Shown piece after piece: positions 33,290 to 42,688 of a DNA stretch of 64,000 nt. Below the pieces are notes generated by a model. The model was given only the letters and a program-made list of their open reading frames with translations. It was not told the DNA's origin and did no database searches. Source of the DNA: Schistocerca nitens (lineage: Eukaryota > Arthropoda > Insecta > Orthoptera > Acrididae). Position numbers and translations under genes: made by a program. Every line of letters begins with the position of its first letter. Within the stretch, counting starts at the first letter, position 1. The DNA is taken from the NCBI RefSeq assembly GCF_023898315.1, contig NC_064621.1, forward strand, positions 129,392,521-129,456,520, written 5' to 3'.

Positions 33290-34085
33290 TTACACAACTA
33301 TGGCCCCACCACGCCGTTTTACACTACGGACTTGTTCGGAATGACAAGAACTGAGAAACACCACTGTCTCATAGCAAGTCAGTTCAACTTCCGCAAAGTC
33401 TATCTACAATATATGATCCCAAGAACTTCGCTCTAACAGAAATGAAAAAGAACCCTTTTGACATTTCGGGCGATCTTTCCTAGACCATCGATTGTGAGTA
33501 CCATAAATTTCTACAGCAGAAACTAAAATGGAATGCCGTAAGGGCGTTCCCGTTGCATGTGTGAAGTCATATTATGACAGCCTGAGGAGGAGGAGGAGAT
33601 TAGTGTTTAACGTCCCGTCGACAACGAGGTCATTAGAGACGGAGCGCAAGCTCGGGTGAGGGAAGGAAGGGGAAGGAAATCGGCCGTGCCCTTTCAAAGG
33701 AACCATCCCGGCATTTGCCTGAAGCGATTTAGGGAAATCACGGAAAACCTAAATCAGGATGACCGGAGACGGGATTGAACCGTCGTATGACAGCCTGAAA
33801 TGCGTGTCACATTGAGTAGTGATACGGCATGAACAAGACTAAAGTAGCAGTGAGGAAACGTTAAATACGGCGTCCAACAAGGATCGGTTCTTGGCCTGCT
33901 CATAATCTTGGCCTACGTAAATGATTTCTCTGTAACATATGGGAACTCTTCAAAAACTGTGATGTTTGCCGATGACACTAGTAAATTAGTAGGGGGATAA
34001 AACAAATTCATACCAGATACACCCAGGAGAATAATGCAACCGACTTACAACTGGTTCACACCTTAACTCTTAATCTTAAAAGGCT
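33290..34085 (+). mobile_element. LINE reverse-transcriptase relic
   Basis: A decayed non-LTR RT. Fragments read 'SQFNFRKVYL' (about 33380), 'FLQQKLKWNAVRAFPLH' (33510-33560) and, after an inserted SINE-D, 'YGVQQGSVLGLLIILAYVND' and 'VMFADDTSKL' (active-site ADD, about 33965). The SINE (33586-33785) sits between the two parts with a clean TSD. The clade cannot be fixed from what is left. Confidence 0.7.
33586..33785 (-). mobile_element. SINE-D, 5'-truncated
   Basis: The minus-strand copy lacks box A: the high-coordinate end stops at the complement of box B (attgaaccgtcg). The tail at the low-coordinate end is an aggaggaggag repeat. The 13-bp TSD tatgacagcctga is at 33573-33585 and 33786-33798. 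Confidence 0.92.
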
Positions 34086-34113
34086 AATATGTTTCCAAGC
34101 ACATAAATATGAG

Positions 34114-34307
34114 CCGCTCGGGATTAGGCGAGCGGTCTAAGGCGCTGCAGTCATGGACTGTGCGGCTGGCCCCGGCGGAGGTTCGAGTCCTCCCGCGGGC
34201 ATGGGTGTGTGTGTTTGTCCTTAGGATGATTTAGGTTAAGTAGTGTGTAAGCTTAGGGACTGATGACCTTAGCAGTTAAGTCCCATAAGATTTGACACTC
34301 ATGTGAG
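34114..34307 (+). mobile_element. SINE-C, full length
   Basis: The tRNA-like head has box A in ggcgagcggtctaaggcgct and box B ggttcgagtcc. The tail carries aagtagtgtgtaagcttagg and ends near gtgagcat. The flanking TSD is imperfect (cataaatatga against cataaaaatga), suggesting an older insertion. Confidence 0.85.
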
Positions 34308-34663
34308 CATAAAAATGATGTAGAGCGTACTAGAAGTAGAGATGAATGGGAACACATCGGATGAGACGCTGGTTTCCCGACGATTAACAGATTTAGATGG
34401 AACCATCGTGGATAAGTCGACCAAAAAGCTCAGAAGTGCTTGCGTTGCAGTTAGTTCTCACTTAGTGTTGATCTGTAGATATGGACTAGCACACTACGCG
34501 TATTTTTATTTTGCACTTTCCTATGGTATTATCTTCTGGCGTATTGCAGGTAAGGTGAATTAAAAAGTTGCAAACAGCCGTGTGCTCCCGGCATCCACGT
34601 CTGTGGTAATACGTCTCATCTAGCAAAAATAACACCGCGTACCCCTGTATGCTAATCTTTAAT

Positions 34664-34708
34664 GGGATACGGCCGGTTTCGTGGCCTACGGCCACAGCCT
34701 CAGGTGTA
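34664..34708 (-). ncRNA. Hammerhead-like motif, left arm
   Basis: On the minus strand: CTGAGGC (close to CUGANGA, last base off). Next is a perfect 6-bp stem GTGGCC/GGCCAC with loop gta, then GAAA and CCGGCC in place of a palindromic CCGG-type stem III. Stem II is intact but two core-region bases deviate, so it is probably inactive now. Confidence 0.45.
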
Positions 34709-35484
34709 AATTCAAACAGAAAAAAAGTAATGGCTGTCCATATACCCCAGCGGACCCACGTCGTAACATTACAGTTATCATATTGTAATAACTAAAATCA
34801 CCTAAATCTACTCACAACAGTTTACCTCATTCAAGACATCGGTGTAGGAAGGAAGGGAGACAGTGTTCACTGGTAAAACGGAATCGTCCACCAAACGCAG
34901 ATGGTTAGCTAGAAAAGGGGTCTATTCATGTGTACATCATTCTTCATGCAATCGGGGAAGAACCTGCAGCCAACAATAAAATATATGGGATAGAAGGGCT
35001 CTGGACAGCTGCCCGTACCAAACTACCAGTCAGAATTCTTATAAATTACCCCGCACGTCCTAGTGAAAACCCGCACGATCAGCAACAACACACCAGCCAC
35101 ACTGAGCGCCCAGCGTAGCACTGGCACTCAAAGCATAGCGCCTGCGGCGCGACCGAGGTTGCAAGTGCCACCGCGAGGTGGCACGAGATAATCGATTGAC
35201 CTCATCCCGCGGATTTATATGCAACCAGGAAAGGTTGGAGCCCCCTCACCTCCCCTCCTCCGTTACGACCAAGCAATAAACATTAAAAAAATAGCACAGA
35301 ACATTACATAACACGCACTGAAACATTCAAATTCCCAGACGCAAGAGCATAGCACGAACGCCAAAAAATGTAAACATCAGGCCCTCCCCACTCACCCATC
35401 AGTTACTGTGGGTAGTATGACATCACAAACAAGATTTCAACATGCACACAACAGGCGGAACAGAGCGAAATGGCTGCATCAAGA

Positions 35485-35704
35485 GCCCGCATCTCGTGGT
35501 CGTGCGGTAGCGTTCTCGCTTCCCACGCCTGGGTTCCCGGGTTCGATTCCCGGCGGGGTCAGGGATTTTCTCTGCCTCGTGATGGCTGGGTGTTGTGTGA
35601 TGTCCCTAGGTTAGTTAGTTTTAAGTAGTTCTAAGTTCTACGGGACTGATGACCATAGATGTTAAGTCCCATAGTGCTCAGAGCCATTTGAACCATTTTT
35701 TGGT
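35485..35704 (+). mobile_element. SINE-G
   Basis: The Gly-like head (gcccgcatctcgtggtcgtg; box B ggttcgattcc) is followed by the common tail ending gaaccattttttgg. The 10-bp TSD tgcatcaaga is at 35475-35484 and 35705-35714. Confidence 0.94.
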
Positions 35705-35715
35705 TGCATCAAGAA

Positions 35716-36289
35716 TATTACTAAAAAAACGGGGTTTGCGGCGAAGGTCTGGTCCTGGTGGTATTACGATACGGAAGATAGAGAGAGGTAGAAATGAGTA
35801 TCATGGTTAACAAAAACGTTCGTACTTTGGTAGGAACTCTGAAAAAGAGGGAAAACAGGCTCAGGGCAAGAAATGTAAGATCCTTTTTCATCGGTGGGAA
35901 GTTGGGTGAGTTAGTTGTAGAGAAGAGACCTCTTGGCACTAGCAGCCCGCCCGGGTGTGCATCCGTTGCTATGATTGCTCTACACGATAGGTGGAATAGA
36001 CTAACCGTGGATTCGATGTTACGTTTAGAGAACATTTAACCCGTTCTAGGATCTGATTGGGTACTCATTTGCGTGAGCAAGACCATTCAGTAACTGGCTT
36101 CTCTAATAACTAAAAACGTTTGCCTAGAGAGGCGAAAGGACAGACCCCAATTGTTTTAGAGGAGGTGGAAATTATACGCAGCGTGAGACTGTATACCCAA
36201 CACACACTTAATAGCCGAAGTGAGTTCCGACATCGTAGCAAGTTTAGATAATTTTCATAGTCTGCCAAGGGATTGATTCTATTAGCCCT
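35716..36289. other. Spacer between the inverted arms
   Basis: It contains an 81-residue ORF (35794-36039, plus strand) with basic N-terminal composition and no recognised domain. Overlapping ORFs run on the other strand. It may be coding remains of the flanking element. I do not assign a function. Confidence 0.3.
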
Positions 36290-36370
36290 GTGTTCCACGT
36301 GTCTTTCTGTTCTTTTCCGCCTGTCGTGGGCATATTGGCATATGCATATTGGCGTCTTGTTTATGATGTC

Positions 36371-36581
36371 CAGCCGCGTGGGGTAGCCACGCGGTCTAGG
36401 TAGGGAGCCTAGTCACGGTCCGTGTTACTGCGTCCGTCGGAGGTTCGAGTCCTCCCTCGGTCATGGGTGTGTGTGTTGTCCATAGCTTAAGCTACATTAA
36501 TTTAGATTAAGTAGTGTGTACTCTTAGGGTCCGATGACCTCAGAAGTTTGGTCCCATAAGACCATACCACAAATTGACGAT
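36371..36581 (+). mobile_element. SINE-C variant
   Basis: The head has box A in ggggtagccacgcggtctag and box B ggttcgagtcc; the tail ends taccacaaatt. A short possible TSD (gatgtc/gatgcc) flanks it. The tail has ggtccc in place of agtccc. Confidence 0.8.
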
Positions 36582-36899
36582 GCCATCCTATCTATAGTGA
36601 TAGAGCGGAGATGTGGCTGGGTGATATGTACATTTTTTTGGGTTCCTTCTATGCTCTGTATACTGTCTTTGTTAATTTTTAATTGCTTGGTTGTAAACGG
36701 GGCGTGGGGGAGAGGGGGGTGGGGGGCAAACATTCCTCCTTGCTTGTAAGTACGCGAGATGAGGGTAACCTGTTGCTAGTTCCAATTCGCGGTAGCACTC
36801 TTAACGCCGGCCAGGACCTAAGAGCTATTCTCAGGAGTACCAATGCTATGCTGCGCACTCAGTGTGGCTGGCGTCTTGTTAGCCTTCATGGGGGCTGTC

Positions 36900-37104
36900 A
36901 AAAACTGGTTCAAATGGCTCTAAGCACTATGGGGCTTAACATCTGAGGTCATCAGTCACCTAAGCTTAGAACTACTTAAACCTAACTAACCTAAGGACAT
37001 CACACACATCCATGCCCGAGACAGGATTCGAACCTGTGACCGTAGCAGTCACACGGTTCCGGACTGAAGCCCCTACAACCGCTCGGCCACAGCGGCCGGC
37101 CTGA
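36900..37104 (-). mobile_element. SINE-A
   Basis: Minus-strand full copy: tail complement ggttcaaatggctctaagca at the low end, box B complement ggattcgaacct near 37023, and head complement ccgctcggccacagcggccg at the high end. It is flanked by ggctgtc (36893-36899, 37105-37111). Confidence 0.9.
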
Positions 37105-37483
37105 GGCTGTCGCTAGGATGTGTTGGATAATGTGTAAGTATTCAATTGTTGGTTTGGTATACAGGCTATTGTCCAGAGTCCCTCTGTTACATATTTTTTA
37201 TGACTGGTCGTAGGTTCTTCTCTCTTTTATGGTGGATGATGTATACACAATTCGGCATCTTTTCTAAATAGATGTCTGCATGTGGCAGGCAATGCCGTTT
37301 TACCAGTGAACACTGGATTTCCTTCCTTTCCTACACCGACATCTTTAATGAGTTAAGCTGTTGTTGGGACGTTTAGTGATTGTCATTACTGGGTATTGTG
37401 ATTGTAATGTTATGACGGGGATCCGGTCGACCATAAGAACAGTCATTCAGTATTTTTCTGTTTACATGTTCACTGAGGATACG

Positions 37484-37516
37484 TCTTTAAGCCACGAAAC
37501 CGATCGTTCCCCGTTA
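37484..37516 (+). ncRNA. Hammerhead-like motif, right arm (degraded)
   Basis: 'CTGAGGA' (a full CUGANGA match) at about 37472-37478 is followed by a worn stem II region and 'CCACGAAACCGATCG', containing GAAA. Stem II has lost pairing, unlike the left-arm copy. It is recognised mainly by symmetry with that copy. Confidence 0.35.
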
Positions 37517-37570
37517 AAAAATTCGTTCTCCTATGCACGTTGTTCTTCTTGAAATAAACGAAAAGTATTT

Positions 37571-38639
37571 ACTGTAGTGTTGCGTTCAGTGAGGGCATTC
37601 TGTGAATTTGATTATGTTTGATAACGAACATATTGCAGAAGATCATTGAGCATTTAAGTGCCAATACAAGACTCCTTGATGGTTTTAACACGGCTGATAG
37701 AATGAAAGAACGAACTGCGTTATTCACAGTCACAAAACCAGATATGAAAACAATCAGCATATGAAATATGCATCCCTGTCTATGTTTCCGAATGAAATTT
37801 ATTTCTCTGATTCAAAAACTTATAACAGGGTACTGCCAGACACCAGACAAGGAATTGAAAATTAACAATTATTCAAAAAGATATTAAGTGATACCTCATC
37901 AGCGACTCTTTCTGAAATTTATCTGAACTCAAGGACGTAAGTTCTCCCATGTTTATATTGAACAGTTGGTTTTGTCAGTATTTGGAGAGCTGCTAGTGGT
38001 CTCTGGAAAGTATCATAAATTGTATGCAGCATTGGACAAAAGAGCGTCTGTGTAGTGTAAGAAAAGGAGAAGCAACTTTTTTATGTCTTTCACTTCTGAC
38101 ATACTTCCACTCACATAACATAATTGAGAAATAAATCTCGTAAATACTATAGATCAAAATCTATAGAAATATAAAATTGCGTTGTGTTCCATAGAACATT
38201 AGACGCGGATCGTTCATTAGGCACTGGTTTTGTGGTGAAGAAATGTCTGTGTACTAGTCTTATAGACTTTGAATCAATTCACAAATCTCACTTGCAAAAG
38301 TAGGCACCATGAAGGACAAAGTCACATGTATAAATTATCATGCCCCTACCGAATGTAGTGATGATATCAGAAAAGGTATATTTTACCATTATTTGAACAG
38401 TCTTGAACATAGTTCATGTGGACACTGCAAAATCATCTCGGGAGAGAAAACAGCCTTCAAGGTAACCAATGGAAAGCACAGCTTACATAATGTGAGCAAC
38501 GAAGGAAATTCGGGACATCGGGTTCCAATTACAGTCTGGAAGACACACGCCTGGCGTCGAAGCCGACCAACGAAACGTCTCACACATTACGTCAACGTGT
38601 AGCAAATAGGTCGTAACGACTTTGTTGTCACAGCATTGT
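37571..38639. other. Unannotated
   Basis: No gene or repeat recognised. A 97-residue ORF at 38309-38602 has no domain. Confidence 0.3.
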
Positions 38640-38807
38640 TCAAGTGATTCAAATGGCTCTAAGCACTATGGGAATTAACGTCTGAAGTCATCTGTCCCCT
38701 AGACTACACACACATCCAAGCCCGAGACAGGATTCGAACCTGCGACCGTGGCAGGCGCGCGGTTCCAGACTGAAGCGCCTACAACCGCGAGACCACCGTG
38801 GCCGGGT
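38640..38807 (-). mobile_element. SINE-A, internally shortened
   Basis: Minus-strand copy lacking part of the tail (the aagtagttctaag segment is missing between ctgtcccctaga and ctacacacac). Box B complement ggattcgaacctg is at about 38732. The 10-bp TSD acagcattgt is at 38630-38639 and 38808-38817. Confidence 0.92.
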
Positions 38808-38817
38808 ACAGCATTGT

Positions 38818-39215
38818 ATTATTGTCGGTGTATGCCTTCGCTGCCAGACAGCCAAACAATAGTCACCGGTGCAGTATATTTACACCCGCCGAACGAGTAA
38901 AGGCTGAGCTCGAGACGACGGCCGTGACTACACGACCGCCGTACTGGTGGTACGCGCAGCATTCGCATAGACCGCCGCCGTCATCAGCCCGCCACTCTTA
39001 CGGTGAGGTCTAAATATCGCAGTATTTATCACAGTCACTACCTGCAGAAAGTTGGGTTACACTCATCTGGCCGCCGGCGCCGCTCGGTGCTTGGTCATAG
39101 GGCTGACGTAGCATTCAGGGGCGTCCACAGTCACTACACCAAAACACACACATGAGTCGACACCAGGTTGCGACACTGGACGAGAGCGCACACCTGTCTC
39201 TCCTCTACACAGATA
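38818..39215. other. Unannotated GC-richer stretch
   Basis: No gene. Several CpG-rich segments (38885-39100) have no recognised identity. Confidence 0.3.
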
Positions 39216-39246
39216 CACTGAAGAGCCAAAGAAACAGGTACATCTA

Positions 39247-40536
39247 CATGACTCCTCTGCAATTCACATTTAAGTGCTTGGCAGAGGGTTCGTCGAACCA
39301 CAATCATACCATCTCTCTACCATTCCACTCCCGAACAGCGCGCGGGAAAAACGAACACCTAAACCTTTCTGTTCGAGCTCTGATTTCTCTTATTTTATTT
39401 TGATGATCATTCCTACCTATGTAGGTTGGGCTCAACAAAATATTTTCGCATTCGGAAGAGAAAGTTGGTGACTGAAATTTCGTAAATAGATCTCGCCGCG
39501 ACGAAAAACGTTTTTGCTGTAATGACTTCCATCCCAATTCGCGTATATCTGCCACACTCTCTCCCCTACTTCGTGATAATACAAAACGAGCTGCCCTTTT
39601 TTGCACCCTTTCGATGTCCTCCGTCAATCCCACCTGGTAAGGATCCCACACCGCGCAGCAATATTCTAACAGAGGACGAACGAGTGTAGTGTAAGCTGTC
39701 TCTTTAGTGGACTTGTTGCATCTTCTAAGTGTCCTGCCAATGAAACGCAACCTTCCCCACAATATTATCTATGTGGTCTTTCCAACTGAAGTTGTTCGTA
39801 ATTTTAACACCCAGGTACTTAGTTGAATTGACAGCCTTGAGAATTGTACTATTTATCGAGTAATCGAATTCCAACGGATTTCTTTTGGAACTCATGTGGA
39901 TCGCCTCACACTTTTCGTTATTTAGCGTCAACTGCCACCTGCCACACCATACAGCAATCTTTTTTAAATCGCTTTGCAACTGATACTGGTCTTCGCATGA
40001 CCTTACTAGACGGTAAATTACAGCATCATCGCCCGCATCTCGTGGTCGTGCGGTAGCGTTCTCGCTTCCCACGCCCGGGTTCCCGGGTTCGATTCCTGGC
40101 GGGGTCAGGGATTTTCTCTGCCTCGTGATGGCTGGGTGTTGTGTGCCGTCCTTAGGTTAGTTAGGTTTAAGTAGTTCTAAGTTCTGGGGGACTGATGACC
40201 ATAGATGTTAAGTCCCATAGTGCTCAGAGCCATTTGAACCATTTGAACAGCATCATCTGCGAACAACCTAAGAGAACTGCTCAGATTGTCACCCAGGTCA
40301 TTTATATAGATCAGGAACAGCAGAGGTCCCAGGACGCTTCCCTGGGGAACACCTGATATCACTTCAGTTTTACTCGATGATTTGCCGTCTATTACTACGA
40401 ACTGCGACCTTCCTGACAGGAAATCACGAATCCAGTCGCACAACTGAGACGATACCCCATAGGCCCGCAGCTTGACTAGAAGTCGCTTGTGAGGAACGGT
40501 GTCAAAAGCTTTCCGGAAATCTAGAAATACAGCTGC
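39247..40536 (-). mobile_element. CR1/Jockey-like LINE, 5'-truncated
   Basis: Minus-strand RT: 'FLDFRKAFDTVPHKRLL' (about 40470-40530), 'EVISGVPQGSVLGPLLFLIY' and 'SLRLFADDA' (active-site ADD, about 40260). It resumes beyond a SINE-G with 'VIYRLVRSCEDQYQLQSDLK' and 'STKYLGVKITNNFSWKDHI'. After a shift it continues 'RPLLEYCCAVWDPYQ' and ends 'SFFPRAVREWNGREMV' (39304-39762). The 3' end, complemented, reads gcagaggagtcatgtagatg, a short GATG-type tail. It inserted into the Tc1-A terminal region. Only the SINE and one shift damage the RT. Confidence 0.85.
40031..40246 (+). mobile_element. SINE-G inside LINE
   Basis: The Gly-like head starts gcccgcatctcgtggtcgtg and the tail ends gccatttgaaccatttga. 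The 11-bp TSD acagcatcatc is at 40020-40030 and 40247-40257. It cuts the RT right after the active-site FADDA. Confidence 0.95.
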
Positions 40537-41560
40537 CTAATATAATGTAGGGCTCCCGCGAGCACGAAGAAGTGCCGCAACACGATGTGGCATGGACTCG
40601 ACTAATGTTTCAAGTAGTGCTGGAGCGAACTGACACCAAGAAACTTGCAGGGCTGTCCATAAATTCATAAGAGTACAAGCTGGTGGAGATCTCTTCTGAA
40701 CAGCACGTTGCAAGGCATTCCAGATATGGTCAATAATGTTCAGGTCTGGGGAGCCTGGAGCCGAGCGGAAGTGTTCAAACTCAAAAGAGTGTTCCTGGGG
40801 CCATTCTGTAACAATTCTGGGCGTGTGGGGTGTCGCATTGTCCTCCTGGGATTGTCCCAATCCATCGGAATGCACAGCAGTCATGAATGGATGTAGGTGA
40901 TCAGACAGGATGCTTAGCCTACGTTCGCTTCATTTGTGAGAGTCGTATCTACACGTATCAGGGCTCCCATATCACTCCAACTGCACACACCCCACACCAT
41001 TACAGAGCCTCCACCAACTTGAATAGTCGCCTGCTGACATGCAGAGCCCGTGGATTCATGAGGTAGTCTCCATACCCGTACACATCCACCCGCTCGATAC
41101 AATTTGATAAGAGACTCGTTCGACCAGGCAACATGTTTTCAGTCATCAACAGCGCAATGTTGGTGTTGATGCGCCCATGCGAGGCGTAAAGCTTTGTGTC
41201 GTGCAGTCATCAAGGTACACGAGTGGGCTTTCGGCTCCGAAAGGCCATATCCATTCCCTGAATGGATCGCACGCTGACACTTGTTGTTGGCCTAGCATTG
41301 AAATCTGAAGCAATTTGCGGAAGGCTTGCACTTCTGTCACGTTAAACGATACTCTTCAGTCGTCGTTGGTCCCGTTCTTGCTGGATCTTTTTCCGGTCGC
41401 ACCGATGTCGGCGATTTGATGTTTTACCGGATTCATGGTACAGTCGTGAAATGGTCGCACGGGAAAATCTCCATCGCTATCTCGAAGATGCTGTGTCCAA
41501 TCGCTCGTGCATCGACTATAACACCACGTTCAAACTTACTCAAATCTTGGTAATCTGACA
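40537..41560 (-). pseudogene. Tc1-A transposase relic, copy 2
   Basis: Minus-strand fragments show the N-terminal part near 41326-41560 and, on a shifted frame, 'ATIQVGGGSVMVWGVCSWSD' (40914-41102). Next are 'SQEDNATPHTPRIVTEWPQE' (second catalytic Asp; 40537-40884) and 'GSPDLNIIDHIWNALQRAVQ', where the third catalytic Glu is replaced by Asp (IIDHIW against IIEHIW in copy 1). It ends '(A)RGSPTLY'. Frameshifts disable it. Confidence 0.85.
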
Positions 41561-41662
41561 TTGTAGCAGCAGTAACCGATCTATCAACTGCGTCAGACAC
41601 TCGTTATCTTACATAGCTGTTGCTGACCATAACGCCATATTCTGCCTGTTTACATATCTGTG

Positions 41663-41850
41663 TGCTGTGGCCGAGCCGTTCTAGGAGCTTCAGTCCGGAA
41701 CTGCGCTGCTGCTACGGTCACAGGTTCGAATCCTGCCTCGGGCATGTATGTGTGTGATGTCCATAGGTTAGTTAGGTTTAAGTAGTTCTAAGTCTAGGGG
41801 ACTGATGACCTCAGATGTTGTCCCATAGTGCTCAGAGCCATTTGAACCAC
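41663..41850 (+). mobile_element. SINE-A
   Basis: Box A in gccgagccgttctaggagct, box B ggttcgaatcc, and the common tail ending tttgaaccac. Its 5' side is joined to the shortened end of Tc1-A copy 2. A Penelope-like element has inserted directly at its 3' end, so no TSD can be shown. Confidence 0.87.
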
Positions 41851-41860
41851 TTGTAGCATG

Positions 41861-42089
41861 GCGAAGAGTTCTCGGGCTTCCAGCCGGGTGGCGGTGTCTT
41901 CAAACTGCGACGTTTCGACGAGTGACATACTCATCATCTTCTGGCGAAGTGCCGAGACTTTGCGGATGCCGGTCCCTTTATACCTGCGGTGTGCCCCCCA
42001 CCACCTGGCCGCGGGAGGCTGGGTCCAAAGGAGCCGGCGGGCGGGGTGGAGGGGGAAGCGGGTGCGCCGTTCGTGTCTCCGTCAGAGCA
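41861..42089 (-). repeat. PLE terminal repeat, downstream
   Basis: A direct repeat of 44427-44656, beginning gcgaagagttctcgggcttc and ending near gtgtctccgtcagagcatt. It contains the hammerhead-like segment at about 41896-41946. Confidence 0.9.
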
Positions 42090-42578
42090 TTCTGATCGCG
42101 TCTCGTGAGCTGGACGGTTCTTGTTGCGTTCCTGGCGTATTGCGGCTAATGCTGGATTCCAGGCCGCGCTCAGTTGATAGCCTTCGTCCCTGTTAACAAG
42201 ATTCTCGTGGACCCGTATTTCTATTGATTCTTTAATGACGCTATCCCAATAGCTCCCGGCTCGGCACAGCACCCTGGTGTTTTCGAAATCAAAGGTGTGG
42301 TCTTCTTTGATGCTATGTTCAGCTGTAGCAGATTTCTCCATCTGTCCAAGTCGAACATGCCTGATGTGTTCCTCGCACCTTTTAGAGATGCAGCGCTGCG
42401 TTTGACCAATGTACTGCACACCACATTCGCATGCAATGCTGTATATACCAGGTGTGTTTAGTTTGAGTGGGTCTTTAGCTGAGCCCAGCAGCTCTTTCGT
42501 CTTCGGCGGTGGTCGGAAGACGGTATTTATGTTTGATTTTCTTAATAGCCTCCCGATTTTGGCTGATGTGGGCCCCAA
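41934..42578 (-). pseudogene. GIY-YIG endonuclease part of the PLE
   Basis: A frame of 214 residues, in a different phase from the RT frame. It holds the nicking domain typical of Penelope-like elements: 'NTPGIYSIACECGVQYIGQT' (GIY 44-46, YIG 56-58). 'QRCISKRCEEH' (Arg62, Glu70) and 'ATAEHSIKEDHTFDFENTRV' follow. A stop codon and, roughly 75-100 bp later, a one-base shift separate it from the RT. With both defects this copy probably cannot make the full fusion protein. The last residues are translated terminal repeat. Confidence 0.85.
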
Positions 42579-42688
42579 ATATGGAAGAAAGGCGAGTCTC
42601 TTGTTAACTTCCTCTTGAAGGCCCTGCTAATCTGTGTTTCACTGTACCCGTTTTTCCGAAATACCTCTCTTAGGTGGTGTAACTCGTC

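Larger units (their letters stand above)
34560..35715 (-). repeat. PLE-like inverted arm, left
   Basis: Read on the minus strand, this region aligns collinearly with 36290-37570 on the plus strand. Shared blocks include ttcactggtaaaacgg, gtcggtgtagga (here atcggtgtagga), a C/G-rich run, caccagccacactgag/gccagccacactgag and accaagcaat. The arms are diverged. The outer end holds a hammerhead-like motif. A SINE-G interrupts the inner end. It is probably the non-coding terminal part of a Penelope-like element. Confidence 0.72.
36290..37570 (+). repeat. PLE-like inverted arm, right
   Basis: The counterpart of 34560-35715. It is interrupted by a SINE-C (36371-36581) and a SINE-A (36900-37104). The segment before the SINE-C, gtcttgtttatgatgtc, matches the left arm, so the arm starts upstream of that SINE. 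A hammerhead-like motif lies near the outer end, and a G-rich run sits at 36699-36726. Confidence 0.7.
39216..41662 (-). mobile_element. Tc1-A copy 2, interrupted by a LINE
   Basis: The minus-strand Tc1-A begins with its terminal repeat cactgaagagccaaagaaac at 39216 (TA at 39214-39215). It is broken after about 31 bp by a LINE (39247-40536) and resumes at 40537 with gcctaatataatgtagggc. The sequence across the gap joins as in an uninterrupted Tc1-A end. It runs to about 41662, where a SINE-A replaces the last part of the other end. Confidence 0.85.

Noticed and set aside
38530-38575. Possible hammerhead near ggcgtcgaagccgacc...gaaacgtc
   Set aside because: No CUGANGA core at the right place and only weak stem pairing; no flanking PLE sequence.
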